From: Salipaludibacillus neizhouensis
GTDB lineage: Bacteria; Bacillota; Bacilli; Bacillales; Salisediminibacteriaceae
NCBI RefSeq assembly: GCF_002886185.1
Contig: NZ_KZ614146.1
Location: 625,234-689,233 of the forward strand
Reading direction: 5' to 3'
DNA length: 64,000 bases
Positions within the stretch are counted from its first letter, which is position 1. Each line of letters begins with the position of its first letter. The position numbers and the translations under genes are program-made. Below the pieces are notes generated by a model. The model made no database searches. It was not told the DNA's origin and was given only the letters and a program-made list of their open reading frames with translations. Below, piece by piece: positions 27,133-36,492 of this stretch.

Positions 27133-28494
27133 ATGAGATTAGAAATACATATTAGAAAAGGTAGGTTAGGCATTATGGGTAAGAGACATTTAAGTTTTAT
27201 CACGGCATGCAGCATTGCCACGCTGTTATGGACAAGTCCTTCTCCTGTATTCGGCGCAGGCGAAGAAGAAAACGTACGAGTGGCAAGTTATCATAAGGAG
27301 AAACTAACTTTACTCGCGGAAAGGGAATGGCCCGAAAGAATCGCCCGTTACAGATTTGACTCTGGATATACGTTTGAATATCCAGATGCAGTTAGAGGTG
27401 TTTTTGTAACTGGTCATTCAGCAGGAGGATCCCGTTTTAATGAACTGCTGGAGCTCATGGATAATACTGCTTTAAATGCTATGGTTATTGATATTAAGGA
27501 CGATCATGGATATCTAACATATAAACCTGAAGAAGACTCACCTTTCTATGATATTTCCCATAATATGATTAAAGATACAGAAGAGATGATGAGTACATTA
27601 GAGGAGCATGAAGTGTATCCAATTGCCCGAATTGTTGTATTCAAAGATACGTTACTTGCTAAATCCCAACCAGAACTTTCTTTCCTTGAGAATGGGGAAG
27701 TTTGGAAGAACGGACGAGGCGAAGCATTTGTTAACCCGTTTTTGGAAGAGGTTTGGGAATATAATGTTGACATAGCTATCAAAGCTGCGGAAATGGGCTT
27801 TCAAGAAATCCAATTTGATTATGTGAGATTCCCTGAAGGATTTGAAAACAGGGATCAAGAGTTGGAATATGGTCGAGGAGAATACACTGACGAAGATTCA
27901 GTCAGTAATCGGGTGGATGCTGTAACGGAATTTGTGGCGTATGCTAAAGAAAAACTTGAGCCTTATGACGTTGATGTTTCGGTTGATATATTTGGCTATT
28001 CAGCAACGATCACTGAAGCACCGGGAATTGGCCAGAATTTTTCGAGAATTTCTGAAAACGTTGATGTTATATCATCGATGATTTATCCGAGTCACTGGAC
28101 ACCTTATTTTGGTATAGATAAGCCGGATTTACACCCTTATGATTTGGTGGATGAGTATTCTCAAGTAGAAAATGAAGTGTTAGAAGCGTTAGATAACCAA
28201 CCTGTATCAAGACCGTGGTTACAAGATTTCACTGCTTCTTACCTCGGATCCGGAAATTACTTGGAATATGGAAAGCAAGAAGTAGAAGATCAAATTCAAG
28301 CACTATATGATAATGGTATTCATGAGTTTCTACTTTGGAATGCTGGTAACCGTTATACTGAAAATGTTGATTATATGCTGGATCTTGATTTAAGTGACGT
28401 ACAAGAAAACATAGAAACAACCGAAGATAGTGAAGACAGTGGAGAAATCGAAAACAACGAAAATAGCAGCAGTGGCGCTGAAAATGAAAACTAA
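27133..28494 (+). CDS. Exported putative glycoside hydrolase, DUF4015 family
   Basis: This is a 453-residue exported protein. The signal peptide is best seen from an internal ATG at 27175 (MGKRHLSFITACSIATLLW..SPVFGAG); the start at 27133 adds 14 residues but has the better ribosome binding site (GAGG). The catalytic domain is a TIM barrel of the DUF4015/GHL type, with VRGVFVTGHSAGGSRFNEL, AMVIDIKDDHGYL, QFDYVRFPEG, VSVDIFGY and MIYPSHW. The Asp- and Tyr-containing strand ends fit a polysaccharide-cleaving enzyme, probably acting on cell wall or extracellular glycans. The C-terminal 40 residues are low-complexity Glu/Asn/Ser. Confidence 0.83.
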   Translation: MRLEIHIRKGRLGIMGKRHLSFITACSIATLLWTSPSPVFGAGEEENVRVASYHKEKLTLLAEREWPERIARYRFDSGYTFEYPDAVRGVFVTGHSAGGSRFNELLELMDNTALNAMVIDIKDDHGYLTYKPEEDSPFYDISHNMIKDTEEMMSTLEEHEVYPIARIVVFKDTLLAKSQPELSFLENGEVWKNGRGEAFVNPFLEEVWEYNVDIAIKAAEMGFQEIQFDYVRFPEGFENRDQELEYGRGEYTDEDSVSNRVDAVTEFVAYAKEKLEPYDVDVSVDIFGYSATITEAPGIGQNFSRISENVDVISSMIYPSHWTPYFGIDKPDLHPYDLVDEYSQVENEVLEALDNQPVSRPWLQDFTASYLGSGNYLEYGKQEVEDQIQALYDNGIHEFLLWNAGNRYTENVDYMLDLDLSDVQENIETTEDSEDSGEIENNENSSSGAENEN

Positions 28495-28505
28495 AAAATA
28501 AAGTG

Positions 28506-28566
28506 AAAAAGTTCGCTTACTGAGATACTTAATAAAAGGAAATCAGGGCGAACTTTTTCTTTTTAC
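28506..28566 (+). terminator. Intrinsic terminator after the DUF4015 gene
   Basis: AAAAAGTTCGC / GCGAACTTTTT with a long loop is followed by CTTTTT. Confidence 0.75.
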
Positions 28567-28681
28567 AGCCTTTTTAAACGTTGTTGTTTAATGGAAATAC
28601 TTGAAGAAACGAAAAGAGGCAACCTCAACGGAAAAAGCAATAGCTTAGCATATTTTCGTAATACGCTCCCCCTCTACTTCC

Positions 28682-28724
28682 CTGATTTATTAAAAACAAC
28701 AATTTTTAATAAATCAGTTTTTTA
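28682..28724 (+). terminator. Orphan intrinsic terminator hairpin
   Basis: CTGATTTATTAAAAA / TTTTTAATAAATCAG is followed by TTTTTT. No reading frame ends just before it; the previous gene already has a terminator at 28506-28566. It may end a short non-coding RNA, or be a relict. Confidence 0.6.
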
Positions 28725-28983
28725 AAATATAAATTCTTTATATAGGACAATTAAAGAGCTTTCTTGGTGTTAGAGGCAGAAAGACTACCCTTTTTCATGC
28801 ATAAGTTGTTACATCAGATGCAGAGAAGCCACAAGTACTCTTATCGTTCTTAAAGCCGGTTTCAATATTAGATAAAACATATTATAATTAAAATAAGTAA
28901 AGAAATTAATTTATCTGGGTTAAATAAAGATTAATGGATACCCTAAACGGTGAGTACCATGAAACATTATGGAGGTAAAGTTA

Positions 28984-29550
28984 ATGAATTGGTATGAGAA
29001 ACTTAATCAATATTTTCCTATTGAGGAAATGAAATCACAAGATCATATGGAATTATTATTGAAAGAAAAAAAAGAAATATACAAAAAAGATGAAGGTCCA
29101 ATGCATGTACTAATGTACGTTGATGCAGATGACTTTATCTTCGTTGATTATTTGTTTGTCTCTAAAGATGCACGTGGCCAAGGACTTGGTAAAAAGTTAT
29201 TAAATAAACTAAAATCGTATGATAAACCGGTTATCCTTGAGGTAGAACCAGTAGATTATGAGGATACGGATACGGAAAAAAGACAACGTTTTTACAGAAG
29301 AGAAGGATTTAAACATGCTAAGTCCATAGGTTATACTAGACGGTCTCTTGCTACTGGAAAAGTCAACGAATTGGAAATTCTTTTTTGGTCACCTTCAAAT
29401 GAGTCTGAGGAGAGTATCTACGACAAAATGTGTCATACGTATGAAACTATTCATACCTATAAACATGAACAACTCTATGGTGAATCAAATGATCATATTG
29501 AGAAAGTTCTTTCTTATGAAGAAAAGTCAAACAAAGAACCAACTTCTTAG
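28984..29550 (+). CDS. yjbC: YjbC-like GNAT acetyltransferase
   Basis: The 188-residue protein has a GNAT core with VDYLFVSKDARGQGLGKKLL (acetyl-CoA loop) and RQRFYRREGFKHAKSIGY. In B. subtilis yjbC lies directly upstream of spx and can be transcribed with it; the substrate is not known. The ATG at 28984 follows GGAGGTAAAG, whereas an in-frame ATG at 28969 overlaps that ribosome binding site and is rejected. Confidence 0.87.
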   Translation: MNWYEKLNQYFPIEEMKSQDHMELLLKEKKEIYKKDEGPMHVLMYVDADDFIFVDYLFVSKDARGQGLGKKLLNKLKSYDKPVILEVEPVDYEDTDTEKRQRFYRREGFKHAKSIGYTRRSLATGKVNELEILFWSPSNESEESIYDKMCHTYETIHTYKHEQLYGESNDHIEKVLSYEEKSNKEPTS

Positions 29551-29625
29551 ATTTAGCTTTTGTATTTAAGTAAGCATCATTAAGTCCTGAAGTCGTCTTA
29601 GTACACTAGGGAAGGAGAGTTTTAC

Positions 29626-29751
29626 ATGGGTAGTAAAGCTAAAAGAAAAGGAAAAAAGAAGTTATTATGGAAAGACCTATTAAAGCGGAAGTGGGAAGAA
29701 GTAAATTCTCCTAAAAAGGGTCCAGTTTCACATTTTAAATGGATCGCATAG
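29626..29751 (+). CDS. Small lysine-rich protein (41 aa), unrecognised
   Basis: The frame MGSKAKRKGKKKLLWKDLLK continues to 41 residues. A strong ribosome binding site (GGAAGGAGAG) lies 7 bases before the ATG and a hairpin directly after the stop. It is very basic (about one third Lys/Arg) and could bind nucleic acid, ribosomes or the spore interior. I cannot assign a family. It lies between yjbC and spx. Confidence 0.5.
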   Translation: MGSKAKRKGKKKLLWKDLLKRKWEEVNSPKKGPVSHFKWIA

Positions 29752-29760
29752 TAAAAACGG

Positions 29761-29802
29761 GGAAAGCCAGCTCGTCTTCAATTATGTGAGCTGGCTTTCC
29801 AC
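29761..29802 (+). terminator. Strong hairpin after the 41-aa gene
   Basis: GGAAAGCCAGCTC / GAGCTGGCTTTCC is a 13-base perfect stem. No T run follows, so termination would be weak; it may instead stabilise a 3' end. Confidence 0.55.
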
Positions 29803-30194
29803 TGTAGAATATTTATATTCTAATTGATAATATTTATTTTTAATTGAAAATGTGATATACTTAACGTACAGTGGAAATAAAATATTCTTAGTTTTGTTTA
29901 GCTAATGTTTTATTGATAAAACTCAGTTAGTTTATTTGCTCAGCAGGTGTATAATCCTTTTAAATGTACACAAAGATAAAAAGTTTAATGATTATCTAAA
30001 AAAAGGTTTAAATTAAAATTCGAACGGGAAAACAGAAAACATGTAATTAATTAATCGTATGTTTGCTTTTTCATATCTAGTTTTAACAATAATATATCCA
30101 ATTAACACAGTATTATCATCATTTTAATTAAACTATTGCTAGAGAAAATAATAATATATACAATTTGCTCAATTTTGAAAGGAGTGTTTGCTTT
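29803..30194 (+). other. Long AT-rich leader/promoter region of spx
   Basis: About 390 bases without a supported gene. A TATAAT at 29951-29956 (in GTGTATAATCC) could be a -10 element, with TTAGTT 18 bases before it as a poor -35. Several promoters control spx in B. subtilis, consistent with this length, but none is certain here. Confidence 0.35.
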
Positions 30195-30596
30195 ATGGTT
30201 ACATTGTTTACATCTCCAAGTTGTACGTCTTGTCGTAAAGCTAAGTCTTGGTTAGAGGAACATGATATTGCTTTTGTGGAACGGAATTTATTTTCTGATC
30301 CATTGTCTGTAGAAGAAGTAAAGCAAGTTATTCGTATGACGGAAGACGGTACTGACGAAATTATTTCTACCCGTTCCAAGGTTTTTCAAGAGCTTGATGT
30401 GGAATTGGATTCTATGCCGCTTCAAGAGCTCTTTCAATTAATAAGCGATCATCCAGGGTTGTTGAGAAGACCTATTATTCTGGATGAAAAACGTATCCAA
30501 GTTGGATACAATGAAGCTGAAATCAGACGTTTCTTACCAAGAAAGGTTCGTACATTCCAACTTCAAGAAGCAACTAGACAGCTTGTTAACGAGTAA
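30195..30596 (+). CDS. spx: Transcriptional regulator Spx
   Basis: The 133-residue ArsC-like protein begins [20 protein letters not shown], with the redox switch C10-T-S-C13. Spx binds the alpha C-terminal domain of RNA polymerase and reprograms transcription under disulfide stress; SLVEEVKQ and [17 protein letters not shown]-type segments are conserved. ATG 30195 with ribosome binding site AAAGGAGTG is chosen over an upstream in-frame ATG that adds ten atypical residues. spxH (36493) and mecA, both linked to ClpP proteolysis, are nearby. Confidence 0.96.
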   Translation: MVTLFTSPSCTSCRKAKSWLEEHDIAFVERNLFSDPLSVEEVKQVIRMTEDGTDEIISTRSKVFQELDVELDSMPLQELFQLISDHPGLLRRPIILDEKRIQVGYNEAEIRRFLPRKVRTFQLQEATRQLVNE

Positions 30597-30599
30597 TAT

Positions 30600-30634
30600 T
30601 AAACCTTCCGTTTAAATACGGAAGGTTTCTTTAA
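30600..30634 (+). terminator. Intrinsic terminator after spx
   Basis: AAACCTTCCGT / ACGGAAGGTTT is followed by CTTTAATT. Confidence 0.85.
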
Positions 30635-30766
30635 TTATTGTCCTTACAGAAGCGAAGCATTCTTTGGCATCTGAGGGAATACAACTTTCCGATTAGGTTT
30701 ATACTTAATTGGCAATGTTATTTATGTGAAGTGCACTAAAACTAAGAGACAAAACAATAAATGTTC

Positions 30767-31459
30767 TTATATTTTTGTTTTATTTCTTGAAAAAAATAAT
30801 GCAATTCCTTGAATTTTGTTGTTTAACGCTGCTATGATTAAACAACTTACTATTAGTGAAGGTATAAACCAAGCTATAGGGAACGATATGGATGATAAAA
30901 ATGATATAATGAGGTCTTCATGCAAAAGCATTTTTCCAGCAGTAAAAACTAAGACTGCAGCACCTAGGTAAATAACGATTGGGAATTTCGTCATGATGAA
31001 TAAAATAATTTTACTTCCCCATATAATTATCGGAATGGAAATCATTAGACCTAAAAATACGAGCATTGTGTTTCCTCCTGCGGCACCGGCAACAGCAAGT
31101 ACGTTATCGAAGCCCATTACGATATCTGCAATGACAATTGTTTTAATGGCATCTCTAAGTTTTGTATGTGAAGGTAGGTCTAATGGATCTTCTTCAATAT
31201 GGATTAGCCTTAGTGCTATCCAGAGGAGAAATAATCCACCTATTCCCATAAGAAACGGAACTGTGAGAAGATGGACGGCTATAATGGTAAGGCTTCCTCG
31301 TGCTACAACTGCTAGGAGAATGCCTGAAATAATTGCCTTATTTCTCAAATGGACTGGAAGGTTTCGACAAGCTAGGGCAACCACGATAGCATTATCGCCA
31401 CCTAGTACAATGTCAATCCCTATAATAGTTAATAAAGATATCATAAATTCTGAGTCCAA
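30767..31459 (-). CDS. yjbE: TerC family membrane protein (YjbE-like)
   Basis: The 230-residue protein has seven or so transmembrane helices and the TerC signatures IDIVLGGDNAIVVAL and IVIADIVMGFDNVLAVAGAA, whose Asp and Asn residues are thought to bind metal. TerC proteins export Mn2+, at least in part to metallate secreted enzymes. B. subtilis yjbE occupies the same place between spx and mecA. No yybP-ykoY riboswitch is visible in its leader (31460-31600), unlike the CaCA gene at 24861. Confidence 0.88.
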   Translation of the reverse strand: MDSEFMISLLTIIGIDIVLGGDNAIVVALACRNLPVHLRNKAIISGILLAVVARGSLTIIAVHLLTVPFLMGIGGLFLLWIALRLIHIEEDPLDLPSHTKLRDAIKTIVIADIVMGFDNVLAVAGAAGGNTMLVFLGLMISIPIIIWGSKIILFIMTKFPIVIYLGAAVLVFTAGKMLLHEDLIISFLSSISFPIAWFIPSLIVSCLIIAALNNKIQGIALFFSRNKTKI

Positions 31460-31766
31460 AACTTTAAACCCCCTTGCGTTTCCATGAATTGAAAAATAAT
31501 TTTACTGGTAATTGAACGAAGAGTCTTTTACAATATATACAAGCCCTTATAGATTAAGAACAGTTTAGGGAGAATACTTTAATTATAAATTTTGAGAAAT
31601 TCGAGCATATTTATTTCAATTTTGAATTATTTGCTCTAGAATAAGAATAAGTTCATTTGATTCATTTTTATTTATTAAGGGAATAAGAATGATAAGAGAC
31701 AATTTGATGTATAATTATGATAATTAAGTAAATGTAAGATATAATCTCTCGAAAGGGTGAGAGCAC
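31460..31766. other. Divergent promoter region of yjbE and mecA
   Basis: These 307 bases are AT-rich. An imperfect inverted repeat (CGAGCATATTTATT / AATTATTTGCTC) lies around 31598-31637. There is no gene. Confidence 0.4.
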
Positions 31767-32423
31767 ATGGAAATTGAAAGAATTAATGAAACTACAATTA
31801 AGTTTTACATTACCTATATTGACATTGAAAGACGAGGATTTGAAAAAGAGGAAATTTGGTACAATCGTGAACGTGGTGAAGAACTCTTTTTTGAGATGAT
31901 GAATGAAGTAAATGATGAAGATAGCTTTGAGTTGAATGGTCCTTTATGGGTTCAAGTACATGCTCTTGAAAAAGGACTTGAGGTAATTGTAACTAGAGGA
32001 CAAGTAAACGATGGGAACGTCAGACTAGATATACCTGTCGGAGACGATAAGGGGGATGCATCTGTGGATAATAATATCGTTGACATGTTAGATCAACAAT
32101 TTACTTCTGAAAAAGTGAACAATTTAAACAAAGATCAATCTCTAAGTGTTGTTATTGGTTTCCGCGAATTTGAGGATGTGATTTCTCTTAGTCATCGATT
32201 TACGGATCATATTGAAACTAGTTTATATCACTTCGAAAATTCGTACTTTGTCTTTGTAACTTTAGACGAGACTTATTCGGATGAAGCTCAGGATAATATG
32301 CTCAGCCGGATGTTGGAATATGGTTATGAATCAGACGTATCTATTCACCGAATTCAGGAATATGGTAAGTCAATTATTAAGATAGAGGCGTTGGATGTAT
32401 TAAGAGAACAATTTAGTTTGTAA
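31767..32423 (+). CDS. mecA: Adaptor protein MecA
   Basis: The 218-residue protein has the MecA N-terminal substrate-binding domain (MEIERINETTIKFYITYIDI .. RGEELFFEMMNEV). An acidic linker (about 85-110) and the C-terminal ClpC-binding domain (VVIGFREFEDVISLSHRF .. SYFVFVTLDE) follow. In B. subtilis MecA delivers ComK and other proteins to ClpCP, limiting competence. Its neighbours coiA and spx are the same as in B. subtilis. A terminator follows at 32443. Confidence 0.95.
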   Translation: MEIERINETTIKFYITYIDIERRGFEKEEIWYNRERGEELFFEMMNEVNDEDSFELNGPLWVQVHALEKGLEVIVTRGQVNDGNVRLDIPVGDDKGDASVDNNIVDMLDQQFTSEKVNNLNKDQSLSVVIGFREFEDVISLSHRFTDHIETSLYHFENSYFVFVTLDETYSDEAQDNMLSRMLEYGYESDVSIHRIQEYGKSIIKIEALDVLREQFSL

Positions 32424-32442
32424 TATTGACCAATTATTTTTA

Positions 32443-32486
32443 AGAGCACTGAAAAGTCACTTTATACTTATCAGTGCTCTTTTTGT
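32443..32486 (+). terminator. Intrinsic terminator after mecA
   Basis: AGAGCACTGA / TCAGTGCTCT with an 18-base loop is followed by TTTTG. Confidence 0.82.
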
Positions 32487-32490
32487 TTGG

Positions 32491-32707
32491 TTTTTTTAAG
32501 ATTGTTAGATGCTTCGGTACAGAGGGCTCTAGGCGCTTCTTTCCGCAGGCAACGACTTTTGCACGCCCCTCGGGAAAAGAATGTGTCTCTTCCTCTCTTA
32601 GCAGTTCTCTGAAGCAGCATTCGCCGATACAACTCGAACACTACTCTACTCGCGGATTATCCACGGAAAGCGAGCGGTAATTCTTCCAAACAACCTTCGA
32701 TGATAAC
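32491..32707 (+). repeat. R2 dispersed repeat, longest copy
   Basis: A GC-richer non-coding block of about 215 bp lies between mecA and coiA. It opens with TTTTTTTAAGATTGTTAGA and CGGTACAGAGG and ends with CGCGGATTATCCACGGAAAG, then CGAGCGGTAATTCTTCC and AAACAACCTTCGATGATAA. The right end recurs at 42769-42828 (same order, few changes) and partly at 54131-54175. The left end recurs at 2645, 16677, 21376 and 43870. The remaining sequence to 32821 is AT-rich and holds the coiA promoter. Confidence 0.65.
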
Positions 32708-32821
32708 AAGAGAAGTTTTATGTAATTTAATTAGAAAGTATTTAGTAGGAAAGATATATACATATACTTGAACATATGTTCTGTTTTTTATATACTCTTA
32801 AAAAAGGAGTGATAAAATAAC

Positions 32822-34063
32822 TTGTATACAGCCGACCGAGATGATGGTCAAACAATTTATTTACATGCTAAGAGTTGGAGAAAGGAAGAACTATGTATAA
32901 TGAAAGAAAAGCATGCTTTTTCGTGTCCATCTTGTTTAGAGAAGGTTGTTTTAAAACTAGGAGATCGTCAGGCGTGGCATTTTGCACATTCACCTACCTC
33001 TATTTGTAACTTTCATCGAACAAATGAATCTTTAGAGCATTTAAATACCAAAAAAGCAATTTTCAGATGGTTGGAGGACCATCAATATAAGCCAAAAGAG
33101 GAAATGTATCTGCCGGAATTAAGAAGAAAACCTGATTTATGTGTTGAAATTAATGATCATTTTGTTGTGATAGAGATCCAAAGATCAATGTTGGACATTC
33201 AAGTCTTTTTAGATAGGCATTATCAATATATAGATGCCGGATATTTTCCAATCTGGATTGGCGTCCAATCAAAACCCGTAACAAATTTATATTCAATACA
33301 ACCGATGAAACAACTTCAGACACTCCTCATTCGTTTCTCACGTATTCCCCACATTATGTACTATAACCTTTCAGAACAAAAGTTTATCTCTTTAAGCCAT
33401 TTCATCTATCTGCAACCTAGGAAAACTTTTACCGTTACACATATTTTCCATGAATTTAGTAAACCATTGGAAACCTTAATAAACTCTGATAATGAATTAA
33501 CGCTTACTAACAAACAATTAAGATCATATGCCACGATTTTTTACAGAGAGTGGTCAAAGCAAACGAATAAAAATAGATCAAAAATATTTCTGTCAATGAC
33601 TCCGATTGAAAAAAAGCTTATTCCTTATTTTCAAAAACACCACTTAAACCTTAATTATTTTCCCTCTGTTTGTAACATTCCATTAAAAACTCAATTTTTA
33701 CTTGAGACACCACCGCATCTATGGCAGACGTGGATAGTTTTAAAGTGGATAAATACTACTCCTTTAAATACTAAGGTTTCCTTATCTGAAATCTGCCGTG
33801 ATTTTTATCAAGAAAAAGCCTCCCTACTTTTTTATTTCCGGCCCACTGTTGAAAATTCTAAAAATTATACTCGAATACTCATTGAAGAATATTTTCAATT
33901 TTTATGTTTTATTGGAGTATTGACGAAGATTTATCCAGGAATCTATAATGTTAGTCACCATGTATCTATTCAGAAAACGATGGACACGCTGATAAACGAC
34001 GACCGTTATATATTAGAAAAGATTAAAAAGTTTTTCCGATATGATAAAATTTTTATGCATTGA
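32822..34063 (+). CDS. coiA: Competence protein CoiA
   Basis: A TTG start follows AAAAGGAGTG. The 413-residue protein has the N-terminal CoiA zinc-like motif (FSCPSCLEKVVLK .. WHFAHSP). The PD-(D/E)xK-type nuclease core follows: SLEHLNTKKAIFRWL, RKPDLCVEIN and FVVIEIQRSMLDIQVFLDRH. CoiA promotes recombination of incoming DNA in transformation, probably with RecA/DprA. It lies between mecA and pepF as in B. subtilis, supporting the idea that the organism retains competence genes. Confidence 0.9.
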   Translation: MYTADRDDGQTIYLHAKSWRKEELCIMKEKHAFSCPSCLEKVVLKLGDRQAWHFAHSPTSICNFHRTNESLEHLNTKKAIFRWLEDHQYKPKEEMYLPELRRKPDLCVEINDHFVVIEIQRSMLDIQVFLDRHYQYIDAGYFPIWIGVQSKPVTNLYSIQPMKQLQTLLIRFSRIPHIMYYNLSEQKFISLSHFIYLQPRKTFTVTHIFHEFSKPLETLINSDNELTLTNKQLRSYATIFYREWSKQTNKNRSKIFLSMTPIEKKLIPYFQKHHLNLNYFPSVCNIPLKTQFLLETPPHLWQTWIVLKWINTTPLNTKVSLSEICRDFYQEKASLLFYFRPTVENSKNYTRILIEEYFQFLCFIGVLTKIYPGIYNVSHHVSIQKTMDTLINDDRYILEKIKKFFRYDKIFMH

Positions 34064-34255
34064 TAGGATATTCCATTCTTTTCAAGAATAGGTATGTATG
34101 TTAAGAATAGCGTAAGTACCTGGATCACTGACATTATCATCTTATATGTTAAACTAAGGAAAAGTGTAAAATACTCGTAACAAAGTGAAATTATGGCTGT
34201 TTTCATATAAATCTCAGCCCAAATTATATTAATAAATGGAGGTATGTTGAAAAAC

Positions 34256-36067
34256 ATGACAAAAACGACAGGTTTACCTAAGAGAGAAGAGGTTTTAAAG
34301 GAAAACACGTGGGATTTAGAGGATATCTTTGCCACGGATGAGGAGTGGGAAAATCAATTTCAAGAGATAAAGGCAATGTTGCCGGAAGTAAGTTCCTATA
34401 AGGGAACTCTTGGCGATTCAGGGATGCAATTATTCCATGCGTTGAAGTATCAGGATAAAGTTTCCGAAAAACTTGGTAAGCTATATAGCTATGCTCATAT
34501 GCGATATGACCAGGATACAAGAAACTCTTTTTATCAAGGACTTAATGACAGAGCCAGCCAATTGCTCTCTCAAGTAAGTCAAGCTGCTTCCTTTTTAACA
34601 CCTGAACTTCTATCCATTCCACAAGAAACATTAGATAAGTTCTTAAAAGAGACTCCGGAGCTTGAATTATATGAGCATTTGTTAGAACGATTAAATCATA
34701 AGCGTCCACATGTTTTAACAGCGAAAGAAGAATCATTGTTAGCTCAAGTTGGAGAAGTAACGGATGCACCTTCTACAACTTTTGGGATGCTAAATAATGC
34801 AGACATGAAATTTCCAACGATTAAAGATGAAGATGGAAATGATGCAGAAATAACGCATGGCAGGCTTCTCAATTTTCTTCAAAGTGATAACAGAGAAGTA
34901 CGAGAAGATGCTTTTAAAGCAGTCTATGCAACATACGATAATTATAAGAATACGTTTGCAAGTACTCTTAGTGGAAACGTTAAAAAGAATATATTCAACG
35001 CGAACATTAGAAAATACGCTTCAGCAAGACAAGCGGCACTTAGTGAAAATCATATCCCAGAAATAGTCTATGACCAATTAGTTTCTACAGTAAATAATAA
35101 CCTTCATCTTTTACACAGATATGTGGACATCCGTAAAAAGGCTTTAGGAGTGGAGGAACTCCATATGTATGATTTATATACACCTATTGTGAAAGATGTG
35201 AAGATGGACGTTTCTTATAAAGAAGCGAAAGAGCTAATGGTAAAAGGTTTAGAAGGACTTGGAGCAGAATATAATTCGATCGTTAAAGAGGGTCTTGAAA
35301 ACCGTTGGGTAGATGTAGAAGAAAACCTTGGAAAAAGAAGTGGTGCCTATTCTTCGGGTACATTTGGAACAAAGCCGTATGTGTTAATGAATTGGCAGGA
35401 TAATGTCAATAATCTTTTTACGTTGGCACATGAGTTCGGGCACTCTGTTCACAGTTATTATACAAGAAAACATCAACCATTACCCTACGCTGACTATTCT
35501 ATTTTTGTTGCTGAAGTAGCTTCAACTACAAATGAAGCATTACTGAATAACTATCTACTTAACAAAGAAGAAGATAAGCAACGTCGACTATACTTACTGA
35601 ATAATTTCATGGAAGGGTTTAGGGGAACGGTTTTTAGACAAACAATGTTTGCAGAGTTCGAACAAATTATTCATGAAAAAGCGCAGAATGGTGAGCCATT
35701 AACTCCAGATACGTTGAGCGAAGCTTACTATCAGTTAAATAAAAAATACTTTGGTGAAAATATTGTCATTGATGACCAAATTGGATTAGAATGGGCGAGA
35801 ATTCCTCACTTTTATATGAACTTTTATGTTTATCAATATGCCACAGGCTATAGCGCTGCTACAGCACTGGCAAACCAAATACTAGAAGAAGGAGAGCCAG
35901 CAGTTGAAAGGTTTACGGACTTTTTGAAGGCAGGCAACTCCGACTATCCGATTGAAGTCCTTAAGGAGGCTGGTGTAGATATGACGTCAGCAGAGCCAAT
36001 TCAACAAGCGTTAAATGTATTCGAAAAAACATTGGATGAATTGGAGTCATTGCTGTTCGAAAAATAA
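34256..36067 (+). CDS. pepF: Oligoendopeptidase F (M3B family)
   Basis: The cytoplasmic metallopeptidase has about 603 residues. The zinc site is LAHEFGHSVHSYYT (HEXGH) with the downstream glutamate in FVAEVASTTNEALL. ARIPHFYMNFYVYQYATGY near the C terminus is the family substrate-binding signature. It cleaves short peptides of roughly 7-17 residues. The start is uncertain: GGAGG at 34238 allows ATG 34244, TTG 34247 or ATG 34256; MTKTTGLPKREEV at 34256 looks most like other PepF N termini. A terminator follows at 36078. Confidence 0.94.
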   Translation: MTKTTGLPKREEVLKENTWDLEDIFATDEEWENQFQEIKAMLPEVSSYKGTLGDSGMQLFHALKYQDKVSEKLGKLYSYAHMRYDQDTRNSFYQGLNDRASQLLSQVSQAASFLTPELLSIPQETLDKFLKETPELELYEHLLERLNHKRPHVLTAKEESLLAQVGEVTDAPSTTFGMLNNADMKFPTIKDEDGNDAEITHGRLLNFLQSDNREVREDAFKAVYATYDNYKNTFASTLSGNVKKNIFNANIRKYASARQAALSENHIPEIVYDQLVSTVNNNLHLLHRYVDIRKKALGVEELHMYDLYTPIVKDVKMDVSYKEAKELMVKGLEGLGAEYNSIVKEGLENRWVDVEENLGKRSGAYSSGTFGTKPYVLMNWQDNVNNLFTLAHEFGHSVHSYYTRKHQPLPYADYSIFVAEVASTTNEALLNNYLLNKEEDKQRRLYLLNNFMEGFRGTVFRQTMFAEFEQIIHEKAQNGEPLTPDTLSEAYYQLNKKYFGENIVIDDQIGLEWARIPHFYMNFYVYQYATGYSAATALANQILEEGEPAVERFTDFLKAGNSDYPIEVLKEAGVDMTSAEPIQQALNVFEKTLDELESLLFEK

Positions 36068-36077
36068 TATTTTAGAT

Positions 36078-36114
36078 CTGTTGAGGTAGTAATGTTACTA
36101 TCTCAACAGTTTTT
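36078..36114 (+). terminator. Intrinsic terminator after pepF
   Basis: CTGTTGAGGTAG / CTATCTCAACAG with an 8-base loop is followed by TTTTTAA. Confidence 0.88.
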
Positions 36115-36178
36115 AATATTGTTCTTTATCTTCACCTTCATTATAGCAATAACTTAACTTATTAGAAGATGGCCTCCT

Positions 36179-36346
36179 TTAAAAACCACGGAATCTATGT
36201 CGATTAGTGAATTGATGAATAGTAAATAGAATAGATATAAATAAACAAGGAGCAGAAATCCAAATAGGAAATAATTGTAGTAACCCAATGAATGTAAAAT
36301 AGAAACTAACTAAAATAAATGCAATTCCTGCCCAAGTCAATTTCAT
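36179..36346 (-). CDS. Small two-helix membrane protein (55 aa), unrecognised
   Basis: On the minus strand, AAGGGGGGGTTCAA precedes ATG 36346. The frame of 55 residues begins MKLTWAGIAFILVSFYFTFI, has a second hydrophobic segment (about 28-44) and ends HQFTNRHRFRGF with positive charge. The purine-rich ribosome binding site and two-helix topology argue that it is real. It lies between pepF and spxH. Family unknown. Confidence 0.55.
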   Translation of the reverse strand: MKLTWAGIAFILVSFYFTFIGLLQLFPIWISAPCLFISILFTIHQFTNRHRFRGF

Positions 36347-36447
36347 TTGAACCCCCCCTTGAAAAAACTGCAGTAAAGTTTAAACTCTTAATAAAATACA
36401 TATGCAAGTTTAGGACTAGAATTAACCTAATAATGGATACGAAACAT

Positions 36448-36478
36448 AAAAATGCCCGAGAGTTTCCTCGCGGGCAAG
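36448..36478 (-). terminator. Intrinsic terminator after spxH
   Basis: Minus-strand GCCCGCGAGG / CTCTCGGGC, with a slight mismatch, is followed by ATTTTTATG. Confidence 0.8.
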
Positions 36479-36492
36479 TAATCATCTATATG

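Noticed and set aside
31460-31600. Possible Mn2+ riboswitch in front of the TerC gene
   Set aside because: The GGGGAGTAGC and GCAAGACCTTT signatures are absent on the minus strand here.
32474-32680. 68-codon frame between mecA and coiA
   Set aside because: It begins in the mecA terminator and runs through the R2 repeat; the protein would be serine-rich without similarity, and it lacks a ribosome binding site.
34006-34335. 109-codon minus-strand frame spanning the coiA-pepF junction
   Set aside because: It overlaps both neighbouring genes and their control region, with no supporting signals.
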